Shown in pieces: positions 1 through 11,368 of a DNA stretch of 64,000 bases. This DNA comes from Crambe crambe (lineage: Eukaryota; Porifera; Demospongiae; Poecilosclerida; Crambeidae), in contig OZ004586.1 in NCBI GenBank assembly GCA_963924555.1, positions 1,302,001 through 1,366,000 of the forward strand. Direction: 5' to 3'. The translations under genes were made by a program, and so were the position numbers. Below the pieces are notes generated by a model, which had not been told where the DNA came from, searched no databases, and worked only from the letters and a program-made list of their open reading frames with translations. Position 1 is the first letter of the stretch. Each line of letters begins with the position of its first letter.

Positions 1-418
1 AATTCAGTGAACTGATTAATTTCATACATGGATCACCATCAGAGTCTATAGCTTGCAGAAAGACAGTAGACTTCTCCCCAACCACTGCCACTTTCAAACC
101 CACACCTGTGGTCAGGAATTTTGATGGATCAGGTGCTGTATATTTAGCCTTCTTGTGTTGTTCCAAGATCTCCAAGAGGCGGTTGATTTGAAATGGAGAC
201 TGGAGGCCTGTCACTCCATTGGCTGGAATGGGTGTTGCCTGACGACAGGTTGGACAAGTTAGGGAGAGTTGTCCCTGCTGGTCTCTGACCGCAAGTCTCT
301 CAAGGCAGTCCCTGCAGTAGATGTGGAAGCACTGGAGTAGTTTAGGGTCTTTATATGTCTCAAGACAGATGGCACAATTGAGCTGTTCTTCAAGTTTCTT
401 GATGGTATTTTCAGCCAT
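1..418 (-). CDS. RING-filamin-NHL protein, 5' part (copy A)
   Basis: This is the N-terminal part of a TRIM-like protein, cut by the left edge of the window. The start is the ATG read from 418 downwards, giving [18 protein letters not shown], the same start as the other copies. A full C3HC4 RING is visible: a CAIC pair, then CFHIYCRDC and a final CPTC pair. It is followed by the linker FQINRLLEILEQH and the first strands of a filamin-type Ig domain ([18 protein letters not shown]). No B-box is present. RING domains of this kind act as ubiquitin E3 ligases; the filamin-NHL part normally chooses the target. The frame is open to the window edge. The sequence is closest to copy 4 (11960-13336), including the upstream flank, so the two arose by a recent segmental duplication. 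Confidence 0.85.
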   Translation of the reverse strand, partial: MAENTIKKLEEQLNCAICLETYKDPKLLQCFHIYCRDCLERLAVRDQQGQLSLTCPTCRQATPIPANGVTGLQSPFQINRLLEILEQHKKAKYTAPDPSKFLTTGVGLKVAVVGEKSTVFLQAIDSDGDPCMKLISSLN

Positions 419-1445
419 GACTAACTCAAAAATCACTCACTTGCTACAGAACTAATTACTGACATCCTTTTATGGGAGACTCAACCTAACTGGAAAAAAC
501 ACGCATTGGTGGAGGAAAAATCTTGCACCAACTCAACCACACAATGACACAGCAATAAGACCAGAAGTACTAACCTTTAGAGGTACAATACACAGAGTAT
601 ATGTTTCCTCTACTGGCTAAGAGTGCATGCATGCAATTGAATTGTGTGTATTATGTTTCAGATTTCTGAGCAAGAGATCATTACACTATCATTAATTTTT
701 GAATCATCAATATAGCTATTAGCAGTGTCTCTAATACAGTTGATAAGAGGCATACATAGTCCAGTCTGATGTTAATATGGTGATTCTCTAGATTATGGGC
801 GAGATCAGCTTGCAAAATATGAAGTTTCAGGGAAGAATATCCACAAGCTTGCATGCAGTCTTGACCTTTTTTGCCTAATCACACCCTTTTTGAGTATCAA
901 ACCATGCCCACTTGATGTTTTGTCAATGACTTTTAGCTAGCAGCTGCAATTGTTGATATGAGGAGATTAAGATTACACTCCTGGAATATAAAGTTAATCC
1001 ACTAGGATCATAACCTCACGGGTGTGTGTGATTGCAACAGCATGTCTAAAAGTATTAATGGACATGTACAGCCAATTGCAAATGAACTTTTTTGGGGGGA
1101 GGGGATTTTTTGCCCCCCACCAGTAGATAGAACCCTGAGTTTGCATTTTTTTGTACGTATTTATTAAGACATTCAGAGAGAGATAGTGACAGCACAAATT
1201 GAGCTTAATCATAACATGCATTGATGATGTCTGCCCAAAATCATGTCATGGCCAACCAAAACAGATCATGCTTGGACATTGATTTTATCTAAACATAGTC
1301 AATAAAATGTAATCACTGGAATCTTTTTTAATGATTGGAATGTTATCACTTCACTGGGGAATTTCCACCTGCCAAAATGACTCAGTAACCAAGGCATTCT
1401 AAAAGACTAACTTGTTACTAATCAATGGGGAAAGTCAAAACATCA

Positions 1446-1535
1446 CCATAAACAGAGTGGATATACTGACAATAAACAGAGTGGTATACTGACCATACAC
1501 AGAGTGGTATACTGACCATACACAGAGTGGTATAC
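1446..1535. repeat. 23-bp minisatellite, array 1
   Basis: About four imperfect copies of a 23-bp unit with core ACTGACCATAAACAGAGTGG. The same unit recurs at about 9927-10093, 14071-14172 and 17313-17455, always in the spacers between NHL gene copies, so it travelled with the duplicated unit. Confidence 0.8.
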
Positions 1536-1903
1536 ATCTTAGATTCTCAGTAGCTAGGTCTGCAGCTGAAGTTCAGCTGTACTGTAAAATACCACCTGAT
1601 GATTTGTGTGTGAGACATGAGGAGTGGTGAAATTAACTACAAATATTGCCAGTGACATACCATCACACTCTACCTCTCTTTAGACAACTTTGCATGTTTG
1701 CATCACATTTCAGTATGAGATGACTTATCAGTCGACACACCCTGTACTATTTTAGTGTCGTTATTCCACTTAAGTACCTTAAATCTTATAAGTTGATCCA
1801 TATGTAAAGAGGATGCAGTTGGAGCACTTTGGGATCAACATCTGACCGATAGACAAAAGGATGAACTGTAAATCCTGTTACTGCATTATATAACTGTGCA
1901 CAT

Positions 1904-1975
1904 CTCAGCCATGATGAATCCTTTCTCAAAGTCCACATGTATCTTGCCAGCAGCTTGTGGGGCCTTCGTACCTTT
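1904..1975 (-). pseudogene. OLA1 exon 12 pseudo-exon
   Basis: Read on the minus strand this matches true OLA1 exon 12 (21231-21302): acceptor AG, then codons [20 protein letters not shown] and IMAE. One residue differs (T to V). The 3' splice site looks intact, but the GT donor of the true exon is replaced by AT, so the piece is unlikely to be spliced. It lies far downstream of the complete OLA1 gene and is a passenger in the duplicated NHL unit. Confidence 0.85.
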
Positions 1976-2542
1976 CTGCATAGGGGAGGGGAGAGTGGAA
2001 AAACAATCTATTGAACACTTCATTTTGTCAATGACATTAAAAGTTCCCTCCTCCCTCTTCCTTTAGTTACCATGGTAATGGCTCTATGCCACTCCCAGAA
2101 ATTCTGTCATGAGCGCAAGATATTTTGTCGCTGCATGTAAAGTAGCTAGCTATCAGAGAGATGGAAATAAATCATCTCAGTCTATAATGAGAGAGCACTG
2201 TTCATAGGTGCATCTAAATCTCAAGCTTGCTCCCTCTAATCCGGCCACCTTTTGGGACCAGCAGAAGTGTCCTGATTAGAGGGGCGGCCTGATTTCAGGG
2301 GTGGATTTATATTATGAAGTATACATGGGAATCCTGAACACAGGAGTGGCCTCATTTCAGGGGTTCTGATATCAAGGGTCCCGATATCAAGGTAGGAACA
2401 GTATTAAATGTGGTGTGACATAAATCAAAACACTTGAACACATTAATTTTGTTATCACAATCACACATGTGACACACACGTCCAAACCGATATAATTATC
2501 TTTTGAATATTCAGTTAGCAGAATTATGTGGTATGACATAAA

Positions 2543-3976
2543 TCAGAACAATTGAATACGATCTTCTGAATCACCACACACATACACAACTCCATCACTA
2601 TCTACACAGACACCAGGAGGAGACATAAATCTTCCTGGTCCCTCTCCAAATGATGTAATGAACCGACCCTTGGAGGTGAACACAGAAACACGTGCACACT
2701 CAATGCCGTCCCGCTGACTGACATACACGACATCATTAGTGTCAATGGCAATACAGACAGGAGCATCCAGTTCCCGGTTCCCAAACATCCTACAGAAATG
2801 CCCTTCAGCTGTGAAGACTTGGATGCGATGGTTACCAGTATCAACCACATACACGTTCCCAGAACTATCACAGGCTATATCAATAAATTTTCCCTCGTCA
2901 CTACCTTCCTCTCCAAACACGTGATAAAAGCTGAGGTCAGAGTTCAGTACTTGAACACGCTGATTCCCTTCATCAATAACATACACCTTGTTATTAGCAG
3001 CATTAAAGGCAATGCCACAAGGAAAGGAGAACTGAAGAGGTTCTTCACCTTGTGTACCAACTGCAGAGAGAAACTGGCCATTTGCTGTGAACTTCTGTAT
3101 GCGATGATTGTTACTATCTGCCACAAGGATATTGCCTTCACTATCCACTGCCACTCCAGGCATATAATCAAAATCAAACTGTCCTTGACCAGAGCCAGGA
3201 GTGCCAAATGTAAGAAGCTTCTCGCCACTGGGACTAACAACAGATACACAACCACTCTCTGTGACTACTACCTCCCCCTTCTGGTTGACAGCCATTCCAC
3301 CTGGACAATCCAGTCCAGTGATACTTCTGATTGGAGTGCCAAGCTTCTTAACTGCTTCTACAGCAAACGGACTCCCTCTGATGTGTCTGTCCTCAACTTT
3401 AATGCTTAGCTGGTGCTTCCCCTTGATGGTGGGCTGGTAGCTGATCTCATATTGGTCTCGTCCTTTGTATTCGATATTTCCTTTCTCCACAACACCCGTT
3501 ACTTCAGAGACTATCTCGCATTGCAGTGAACTCATTAATTTCATATATGGATCACCATCAGAGTCTATAGCTTGCAGAAAGACAGTAGACTTCTCCCCGA
3601 CCACTGCCACTTCCAAACCCACACCTGTGGCCAGGCATTTTGATGGATCAGGTGGAGTGGGGTGTGTCACGTCGTCAATCTTACAGGCTGCTGTATCTTT
3701 AGCCTTCTTGTGTTGTTCCATCATCTCCAAGAGGTGGTTGACTTGAAAAGCTGACTGACAGGTTTGGCAAGTTAGGGTAAGTTTTTGGTCTCTGGCCATG
3801 AGTCTCATGAGGCAGTCTCTGTGGAAGCACTGGAGTAGTTCTGGGCCTTTAAGACAAGTGAGCCGTTTTTCAAGTATCTGGATGGTACTTTCAGTTACTA
3901 CCATTCTTGTCTGGATCATTCTCCCTATTCCTGCCTTGTATACATTCTTCACTGCTTGGAGCATTCTCATTGCCAT
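2543..3976 (-). CDS. Filamin-NHL protein with degenerate RING (copy 2)
   Basis: A single open frame of 477 residues starting MAMRMLQAVKNVYKAG. The RING region has lost its first CxxC pair: only CFHRDC and a final CQTC remain, so zinc binding and E3 activity are doubtful. A linker, one filamin Ig domain (ending [13 protein letters not shown]) and six NHL blades follow, for example VAVDSEGNILVADSNNHRIQ, ending DRIQLF. The blades should form a closed six-bladed propeller that binds protein or RNA. The N-terminal 25 residues are unlike those of copies A and 4 but resemble those of copy 3, marking a subfamily. Spacers on both sides hold no gene. It could be a working adaptor without ligase activity or an early pseudogene; the intact frame favours a used protein. 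Confidence 0.75.
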   Translation of the reverse strand: MAMRMLQAVKNVYKAGIGRMIQTRMVVTESTIQILEKRLTCLKGPELLQCFHRDCLMRLMARDQKLTLTCQTCQSAFQVNHLLEMMEQHKKAKDTAACKIDDVTHPTPPDPSKCLATGVGLEVAVVGEKSTVFLQAIDSDGDPYMKLMSSLQCEIVSEVTGVVEKGNIEYKGRDQYEISYQPTIKGKHQLSIKVEDRHIRGSPFAVEAVKKLGTPIRSITGLDCPGGMAVNQKGEVVVTESGCVSVVSPSGEKLLTFGTPGSGQGQFDFDYMPGVAVDSEGNILVADSNNHRIQKFTANGQFLSAVGTQGEEPLQFSFPCGIAFNAANNKVYVIDEGNQRVQVLNSDLSFYHVFGEEGSDEGKFIDIACDSSGNVYVVDTGNHRIQVFTAEGHFCRMFGNRELDAPVCIAIDTNDVVYVSQRDGIECARVSVFTSKGRFITSFGEGPGRFMSPPGVCVDSDGVVYVCGDSEDRIQLF

Positions 3977-5078
3977 TCTGGACTAACTGAAATAATTCAC
4001 TTGCCAAAGAACTCAATTGCCAATTGCCAATCAGCTATTTTCCTTTTTATAGGAAACTCAACCAACTGGAAAAATCTGGCACACCCAACTCAACCACGCT
4101 GATGACACAGCAATCATGTTCAAGGTGTTAAAAAAAGCCCTTTTGATATCTAAAGTGACTAAAATCGTCAGAAGAGAAATATTTCAGTGGAATAGTTATC
4201 ACTTCACTGGGGAATTTCCACTGAACTCTCGGTTCCCACACATCTAAAGTCTCTCTAATCAATGGGGGGAAAGTTTGAAGAATATTTTTTTCCTTTCCAT
4301 GCAAAAAAAACAACATAAATTTCATGAAAGCAGCAGAAAAGAAAGAAAAAAAAAAAGAAAAAGAAAAAGAAAAAAAAAAGCCCTTTCAAGTTTACTGCAA
4401 CTTAACTAGAAGCAGGAAACTTATTATACATTTGGTGTTAGTATTAGTTACAGCTGAGGGTCTAGTTCCACCATCCAATCAATTTTACTTGAAGTGACCA
4501 ATATTAATAGGAGCCCTTGAAAACATTGATCATAACCTGGCCTTCTGCTGATACTCTGAGCTCAAGAGCTTTTATCCCACATTGAGATAGTGGTAATTAT
4601 ATTTTCAAACTCATGAAAAGATTCGGGAATAATTCATTAATATACTGAGCATAGGCGGAGGAACATAAATTTACCTGGGGGGGGGGGCCTACCCCAAACC
4701 CCCATTGCACCATGTGTACCCGACGATAGTTGTGATTTAATCAAAATAGAGTTGAAATATTTCACTTTGCACATGCAGTCATGTATTGCTAGGGAAGATC
4801 CTCACTCTCAGTTGTCTAAACTCTAGAATTCTGTGTAGGGGGCAATAGTAATCACATATCATGTCCTACAAATCATATAATTATCTATGTCCTACAAATG
4901 GTGTCCTAATACTCACATTATGTCTTATAAATTGTATATCTTAAAAATCACCTGTGTCCTACAAATTGTATGTCCTAATAATCACATGTGTCCTTCAACT
5001 GTATACGTCCTAATAATCACATATGTCCTAAAATTATATGCACTCGTGTGTCCTACAAATTATAATGTAACCACTGAC
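3977..5078. other. Intergenic spacer with A-rich tract and minisatellite
   Basis: No gene is seen. It contains an A/AAAG-rich tract at about 4325-4380, a G-run at about 4678-4688, and a short-unit minisatellite (listed separately). Confidence 0.5.
4853..5062. repeat. Minisatellite with ATGTCCTACAAATTGTAT-like unit
   Basis: Roughly ten imperfect copies of units alternating TGTCCTACAAATTGTA and TGTCCTAATAATCACATA. The open frame across it is only a product of the repeat. Confidence 0.7.
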
Positions 5079-5847
5079 CTATACCAATGTGGACTCTGTT
5101 GGAGTTCCCTCTTCCTGGCCACCTCCTCCCCCAGAAGGAGGAAGGGCTGCAGACGTACGGTATATAGAGGTATCAGACCCACTCCCTTCCCCAGATCTTG
5201 TGAAGGGTGATGAAGAACTGTCCAATTTCTTGGTGCTAGGTTGGGTGCTGTGGTGAAGGACGTGAGACTGGAGAAGATGCTAATGGCACTGCCTTTCTTC
5301 TTGAGCTCACTGAAGAAACCTTTAGAGGAGGTGGTGATTGAAGAAGATGGCTTCTCAGGTTCAGATATCAGCCGTTTTCTAAAAATGGTGAAATGAAATA
5401 CACACGGAATTAATGTCCAGCATTATTGAAGCTCCACTGTCCCCTTGAAAACCAGCAATTAGTAACTGTGAACAGAGGATGCTTAATTTGAAGTCCACCT
5501 TATCAATTACTGTGCCTCCACAAATGAAAGTCAGAAATCCTCTAATAGTCTCTATTCCAGATTGTACAGCATACTATAAAGTTATTGTGCGACTTACAGC
5601 ACTTTTGGTGTTGCACTTCGTGATGCCTTAGTCTTGACCACACCTCCAACCCCGCCTCCTCCTCCCCCTACCCCTCCACCAACCAACACCTGTATAGGGT
5701 CTCGGCCATCCTCTCTACAAATATGGATGTCTACAAAGGAGTAAAAAAGAAGGTGAAGGAAGGATTTAACAGAAGAAGTATGCATGACCTCTGAACTTTG
5801 CTAGGAAGCCACCTGGATTGTCAGTATGAGAATCCTCCTCAGCCAAG
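5079..5847 (-). CDS. Candidate multi-exon gene, unknown, C-terminal part
   Basis: Three putative exons join in frame on the minus strand: 5847-5789 (acceptor CACAG, donor GAG/GTCATG), 5730-5598 (acceptor TTTGTAG, donor GCT/GTAAGT) and 5378 downwards (acceptor TTTTTAG). The joined reading gives AEEDSHTDNPGGFLAKFR, then DIHICREDGRDPIQVLVGGG, a glycine/valine run, and KRLISEPEKPSSSITTSSKG. All three frames of the last exon are open for long stretches. One ends in TESTLV followed by a stop at 5079-5081, which would be a class I PDZ ligand, but reaching that frame needs another splice I cannot place. More exons may lie up to about 6170. No family recognised. Codon-like splice phases are the only support, so this is tentative. 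Confidence 0.3.
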
Positions 5848-6163
5848 CTGTGAGAAAATAATGTAGTAATCAACTGAACCTTGACCCTATTACACTTCCA
5901 TGTGCTACTATGTGCATTCTCTGTGTGTGTGTGTGTGTCAGCGTTATTTATTCAGCTGTACCTAGTTGGTAGGCCTACTTCGCCTCATACGTTACAATTG
6001 ATTGCTGGTATAGCTACAACCATTTTTGTAAGTGCGGAGAACAACTCCACTCTCACTTTCTTGGCAATCTGATGCTCCTCTTTTTCCTTGACCGCTCCTC
6101 CTCTTGTCCTGCTACTCTCTCTGACTGTCTGTGTGCCGCCACTGGCTAGGGGGGAGTGTGGAG

Positions 6164-7734
6164 AAACTGGAGCTGTCCTTGCCAGAGACAGAGCTGCTGA
6201 CTGTGTGAGTCCGTCTCAGGCAGGCATATTTAGAAGTGGCACTCCCAGAATTCTGAAAATTACCAGGTATACAAGTGAGGATTATAACAGTCTGCCATAG
6301 GCCATTTACCGGTCAAATGTCTGATCAAGATTTACTTTGGTCTGGCATAATACGTCCCATTGCACTTAGAAATGTATCTATTTAAAGAAACATGACTGAT
6401 CAACTCTTCCCATGGTCTGACATTTTGTCAAATAAGTTATAATCCTCACTGATTTTCATGTCAATTATTTGTTACTGACATTTTTAGCTCTTATTTTTCT
6501 AAGTACCTGAACAGGCAATGATAATTCTGTAGAGTGAGGAGGTGTCCTTTTGACGCTCTAAGAGTCTAACGTTACAAAGAGGTGAGGGGAGAAAGAAAGA
6601 GAAATACGGTTCAAAGGTCAATAGCTACTGCAACTGCATGCAGCAAGCCTAGCCAGGCTGACGAAGATAGAAACAAGCAAGGGGCCGGAGACTGCAGTGC
6701 CAACGAAGAATGCAAGGCTGCAGCAAGTCTAGATAGCACTTAACTAGAAGAAACCAGCCCCAATTTCAAATGCAATATAAGATTGCCACAGATTTTCTGT
6801 GGGTCCAGGCTAGTATATATAATTACAATGAAAGGAAAACAATTTATGCTGAATAAAATGCTATTTATGCTGAATAAAATGCTGCTATTTACCTAAGCAG
6901 TTTCTGTGAACAAACATCAAAATTATGCTACCTTCAATAATAATCGCCTCCCACCAAGCTGCTTTAATTGTTCGTGTCAAGTGTAAAAATTCTGCTTGGT
7001 TTAGGCAATGATGTAGGGATTACTATTGAAGGTAGCATATAATTTTGATGTTTGTTCACAGAAACATGCTATAGGTAAAAGTACAGACTAACCCTACATG
7101 GCCTTTTTATTTAGCATAATTTCACTTTTTTGTTTATTTTTTATATGACCTCATTTCTTATTTAGAGAGGCTAGCTAGGTACTGGTTGGCACGCACGTAC
7201 ATGCATGTGATTGTGACAGACGCTCGCGCGTGACGCCATTAATTTCAAAATGGCTGACATAGTATCGTTTGTAATGAAAAGTTGTTCGAAAAACTCTGTG
7301 GATAACGATGGTAAAAGCACATTGTGTGATTTGATATGAATTTGATTGTCATATGTTAAAGGATCACCGTCATGATGGTGACGAATTCATTAGATTCAGA
7401 CGGCGGCTGGTGCCGATTATCGACGCTGTTCTGGAGGAGTTTGAGCGGACATATCGTCTTCTGCATTGTTAGAAGTATAGTTGAGCCTGTAGCAAGAATA
7501 GAAGAGATACAGAGAGTCCAGTTTGTATTGTTCTAATGAGAGAAGCCACGCCCATTCCATACTAACCCTACATAGAGAGTGCGGTTATAGTTGCATGGCC
7601 ACTCAATCTGATACACTGAATGAATTTCTATCACTCTCCTAAAAGAGCCTCCTTGCTTTTAGAAACACATTATAAGAATCGTATACATTGCAGAGGTAAA
7701 GGTGTTAAATTAAAGATTTTATTAGTGAATGTAA
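6164..7734. other. Intergenic spacer with possible short plus-strand exon
   Basis: Mostly without genes. A CpG-bearing patch at about 7220-7240 precedes an ATG at 7252 giving MADIVSFVMKSCSKNSVDND and a GT donor; the best acceptor after it soon gives a stop, so no gene is called. The inverted-repeat element at 6888-7078 is listed separately. Confidence 0.35.
6888..7078. mobile_element. MITE-like inverted-repeat element
   Basis: Arms of about 60 bp at 6888-6947 and 7017-7078 are reverse complements with only a few differences (core GTTTCTGTGAACAAACATCA). A loop of about 70 bp has no coding sequence. This is the layout of a non-autonomous DNA transposon. The target-site duplication is not clear. 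Confidence 0.7.
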
Positions 7735-8933
7735 TCAGAACAATTGAATACGCTTGTTATAATGATCACACACATACACAACTCCATCACTACCTACACA
7801 TACACCAGTAGGACCTATAAACTGTCCTGGTCTCTCTCCATACTGGCCAAACGATGTAATGAACTGACCTTTGGAGGTGAACACAGAAACACGATTATTG
7901 TAACTTTCGCTGACATACACGATATCATTAGTGTCGATGGCAATACTCTGAGGTTCAACCGGTCCCGAAAACATCCTATGAAACTTCCCTCAGCTGAGAA
8001 AACTTGAATACGATTGTTACGACAGTCAGCAACATACACGTTTCCAGTGCTGTCGAATCCAATACCACGTGGATTATAAGATTGTCCCTTGCCTCCGAAG
8101 AAGTGATGAAAGGTGAGGTCAGAGTTCAAAATTTGAACACGTTTGTTCACATCGTCTGTGACATACACCTTGTTATTAATAGCATTAAAGCCCACGTCTC
8201 TAGGATGGGAGAACTGAAGAGGTTCGTTACCTTCTGTACCGACTGTAGAGAGAAACTTGCCATTTGCTGCGAACTTCTGTATGCGATGATTCCCACGATC
8301 AACAATTAATATGTTGTCATTACCGTCCACTGCCACTCCGTCAGGAATGTGAAACTGTCCCTGATCAGAGCCAGTATCACCAAATCTACGACGCTTACTA
8401 CCAGGACTGGGACTAATCACGCAGAAGCAATTTTCTTGTTTCAAAGTGACAATTAATTGCTGGCTTTTATTCAGAGCCACTCCGTTCGGGCGATGAAGAC
8501 GAATCAATTTTCGGAATGAACTTTCAAGCTCCTTAACTGCTCCTACAGCAAATGGACTCCCTCTGATGTGTGTGCCCTCGACTTTAATGCTTAGCTGGTG
8601 CTTCCCCTTGATGGTGGGCTGGTAGCTGATCTCATATTGGTTTCCTCCTTTGTGTTTGATCTCTCCTTTCTCTACAGCACCCGTTACTTCAGAGGCTAGC
8701 TCACATTGCAGTGAACTGACATCAGAGTCTATAGCTTGCAGAAAGACAGTAGACTTCTTCCCAACTGCTGCCACTTCTAAACCCATACCTGTGGCAATGG
8801 GGTGTGTCTTTTTCATCTCCAAGAGGTGGTCGACTTCAAAAGCTGATCGGCAGGTTGGGCAATTTAGGGCGAGTTTTTCAGTTACCATTCTTGTATGGAT
8901 TGTTCTCCCTATATTCAAGACTCTTGCAGCCAT
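7735..8933 (-). pseudogene. Filamin-NHL copy 3, RING lost and frame shifted
   Basis: Begins with ATG at 8933 (MAARVLNIGRTIHTRMV) and keeps only the last CPTC pair of the RING. The filamin domain and NHL blades 1-4 read in one frame. Near 7970-7975 the reading shifts by one base, and blades 5-6 (IAIDTNDIVYVSESYNNRVS to KRIQLF) continue in another frame to 7735. It is diverged from the other copies (for example the LKQENCFCVISPSPGSKRRR stretch). Either a pseudogene or a truncated product that ends about 7815 with a short aberrant tail. The upstream flank is shared with copies 5 and 6, not with A and 4. Confidence 0.75.
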
Positions 8934-9551
8934 TCTGCTATTGCCAATTGCTAGTGAACTCAAACTCAGCTACTACTTTCCTTTTATATGAATCTCAACC
9001 TAACTGGATAAAACTGGCACACACAACTCTACACAGCAACCAAAAACACAGAAACACGATTGAACATGACGACCTAAAATTAGACCACTAACACTTACAC
9101 GCAGGGAGTGCGTCAACAGTGGACCTGGAGATGGGACTAACCTTTAAAACAACATACAACTAGTCTGGCATAGCTGACCCTTCTTTACCAACAACGAGGG
9201 AAGGACAGGGTCTGGAGACATGTAATGTGGACTTGCACAAGTGTCATGATGATGTTAAATGGTAGCACGTAACCATGCATCTTCGCAGTCACTAAAACTA
9301 TGGATATGATGTCATTAAGTAGTACACATTATTGAATGCAAATCATTCCAGTACTAGTCTCAGTACTAGTGCAGTCAACTGAATGTTTCAAATCTACTGA
9401 CCATTATATAACACTGTCAAAAAACAGAGTGGCATACTGAAGTTCAACTGCACTGAAATATCACCAAATGACATATTCACCCTTGCTATTTCATTAGAAG
9501 GTCAATAGTTAGTCCAGTCCTGGAGATGGGACTAACCTTTAAAAAAATATG

Positions 9552-9691
9552 TGTGACAGTTGAGGGTAGAAATCAAATGTTTTAGTCCAAATATACTTTT
9601 ATCATGACTCATGTTTTACAATAAAATTTTCTGCCTTTTAAATTTTTTTCTCAAAAGTAGAAAGCGTGGATTTCTACCCTTGACTGTCATA
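9552..9691. mobile_element. MITE with TGACAGT...ACTGTCA ends
   Basis: Terminal inverted repeats TGACAGTTGAGGGTAGAAAT and its complement bound about 140 bp of AT-rich non-coding DNA. It interrupts one copy of the duplicated ACTAGTCTGGCATAG spacer, so it inserted after that duplication. A second, more decayed copy with the same right end sits at about 17030-17155. Confidence 0.7.
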
Positions 9692-9926
9692 ATTGTACTA
9701 GTCAACTAGTCTGGCATAGCTGACCTTTCTTTACCAACAGCGAGGGAAGGAAAGGGTCCGGAGACATGTAATGTGGACTTGCACAAGTCTATGTTGAATG
9801 GTAGCACGTAACCATGCATCTTCGCAGTCACTAATACTATGGATATGATGTCAATGCACATCATTAAATGTCAAATCATTTCTTGCTAATCTCAGTATTA
9901 GACCCTTTCTTTCCCTCATGGTTGGT

Positions 9927-10093
9927 GTACTGACCATAAACAGGGTGGATATGCTGACCATAAACAGAGTGGTATACTGATCATAAACAAGGAGCAGTAT
10001 GCTGACCGTAAACAGGGTGGATAGATTACAGTGGTATACTGATCATAAACAGGGTGGCCATAAACAGAGTGGGATACACTGATCATAAACAGC
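9927..10093. repeat. 23-bp minisatellite, array 2
   Basis: About seven degenerate copies of the CTGACCATAAACAGAGTGG unit, some shortened. Confidence 0.75.
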
Positions 10094-10205
10094 TACATTT
10101 TAGATTCTGCTTTGCCGTTTCAGAATGCCAGCACTAAGCTGTGCACTGAATGACACAAGTCAAGTATTCACCCTTGCTATTTCAGTAGAAGGTTAGCGGT
10201 TAGTG

Positions 10206-10830
10206 TTAGGATGCCTCCTCAAGTCCTCCCAACAAAGGCCACAGCTGCAAGAAAGACCTAATCAACACCGTGTCATAGTTATAGAACAAGGACATTACCA
10301 GGCAACTAAGCCACACCCACTTGATTTATTAGTTAAAAACACCTGCATCATTTGTTAGTTGTAATATCCAAGTTTTGGACACTAAACCATCTCTTTGCAA
10401 GTCACGTTTTGACTAGCATAACTGGTGCTCAGGCAACTGTCTAGCCCAACATTGGTGGCAGCAGAACAAACTACCACCCATGGGTTAAACGCTCAGTGCT
10501 CTCCAGACTCACTGGAGATCTTTCAAAGATTTCACTAGCTGTTTTAACACAAGCAATCGGAGACCTACCTGGACTATTCCAGAGACCAAAATCCCCTGTG
10601 GTGGAGCGACCAGACTCCCTAACTGGCAAACAACAACAACCTGAAGAATGCTCAGACACAGAAAATCCCAAGCAGTGAAGCGACCAGACTCCCTAACTGG
10701 CAAATAAGCACAACCTGAGGAAAGCTCAGACACCAAGAAAATCCCAAGCGGTGAAGCTATCTGGAGAGGTTGAGATTCTCCGGATAGCTTCACCGCTTGG
10801 GATTTTCTTGGTGTCTGAGCTTTCCTCGCT
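10206..10830 (+). mobile_element. LTR retrotransposon fossil (LTR plus leader)
   Basis: A probable long terminal repeat of about 243 bp (10206-10448) begins TGTTAGG and ends CCCAACA. It is followed directly by TTGGTGGCAGCAG, which looks like a tRNA primer-binding site, and by a short leader or gag-proximal stretch with a duplicated block. No polymerase region or second LTR is seen. The element is broken and its family (Ty3/gypsy-like) is only a guess. Confidence 0.4.
10716..10830. repeat. Long near-perfect hairpin
   Basis: Arms of about 50 bp with core CAAGAAAATCCCAAGCGGTG, separated by about 15-20 bp. A direct, slightly diverged copy of the left arm lies just upstream (about 10640-10680), so this is a small tandem plus inverted duplication at the inner edge of the retroelement fossil. 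Confidence 0.75.
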
Positions 10831-11336
10831 TTAACTATCTCAGCTCAGTTGGACACTACTGCTCCTTCTGCTGGCCTCATAGTCACTGTAAAATACCACC
10901 TGATGATTTGTGTGTGAGACATGAGGAGTGGTGAAATTAACTACAAATATTGCCAGTGACATACCATCACACTCTATCCCTCTTTAGACAAATTTGCATG
11001 TTTGCATCACATTTCAGGTATTGAGTGGGAGAAGACTTATCAGTTGAGTATCATGACATGTCCCTGTACTATTTTAGTGTCGTTATTCCACTTATGTACC
11101 TTAAATCTTATAAGTTCATCCATATGGGATTATCCTGATACTGCCACTCCCCTTCTTATAAGGATGATCGAGCACTGCAGTCTGTTCACTGACCTTGAAA
11201 ACAATCTATTGAACACTTCATTTTGTCAACGACATTAAAATTTCCCTCCTCCCTCTTCCTTTAGTTACCATGGTAATAGCTCTATGCCACTCCCCTTCTT
11301 ATAAGGATGATCGAGCACTGCAGTCTGTTCACTGAC

Positions 11337-11368
11337 CTTGACAGCTGCTAATCCTCAAACTTTTGCAC
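11337..11368 (-). pseudogene. OLA1 exon 13 pseudo-exon (copy 1)
   Basis: Minus-strand match to OLA1 exon 13 (18553-18603), with the acceptor and the AAG/GT donor kept but about 19 bp missing inside, which destroys the frame. The same internal deletion is present at 14731-14762, so both descend from one damaged copy. Confidence 0.8.

Larger units (their letters stand above)
419..2542. other. Intergenic spacer, duplicate of 13337-14660
   Basis: No convincing gene is seen. The stretch upstream of copy A runs parallel to the one upstream of copy 4: the same sequences recur in the same order, including the segment around 560-780 and the 23-bp minisatellite. It also contains the OLA1 pseudo-exon listed separately. 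A low-confidence dispersed repeat with GATTAGAGGGG-type blocks lies at about 2211-2400. Confidence 0.6.

Noticed and set aside
4887-5210. 107-codon open frame on the plus strand
   Set aside because: Most of it is the translation of the TGTCCTACAAATTG minisatellite, with no start context or homology.
10471-10793. Antisense open frames over the retroelement leader
   Set aside because: They arise from the duplicated and inverted blocks and have no recognisable protein content.
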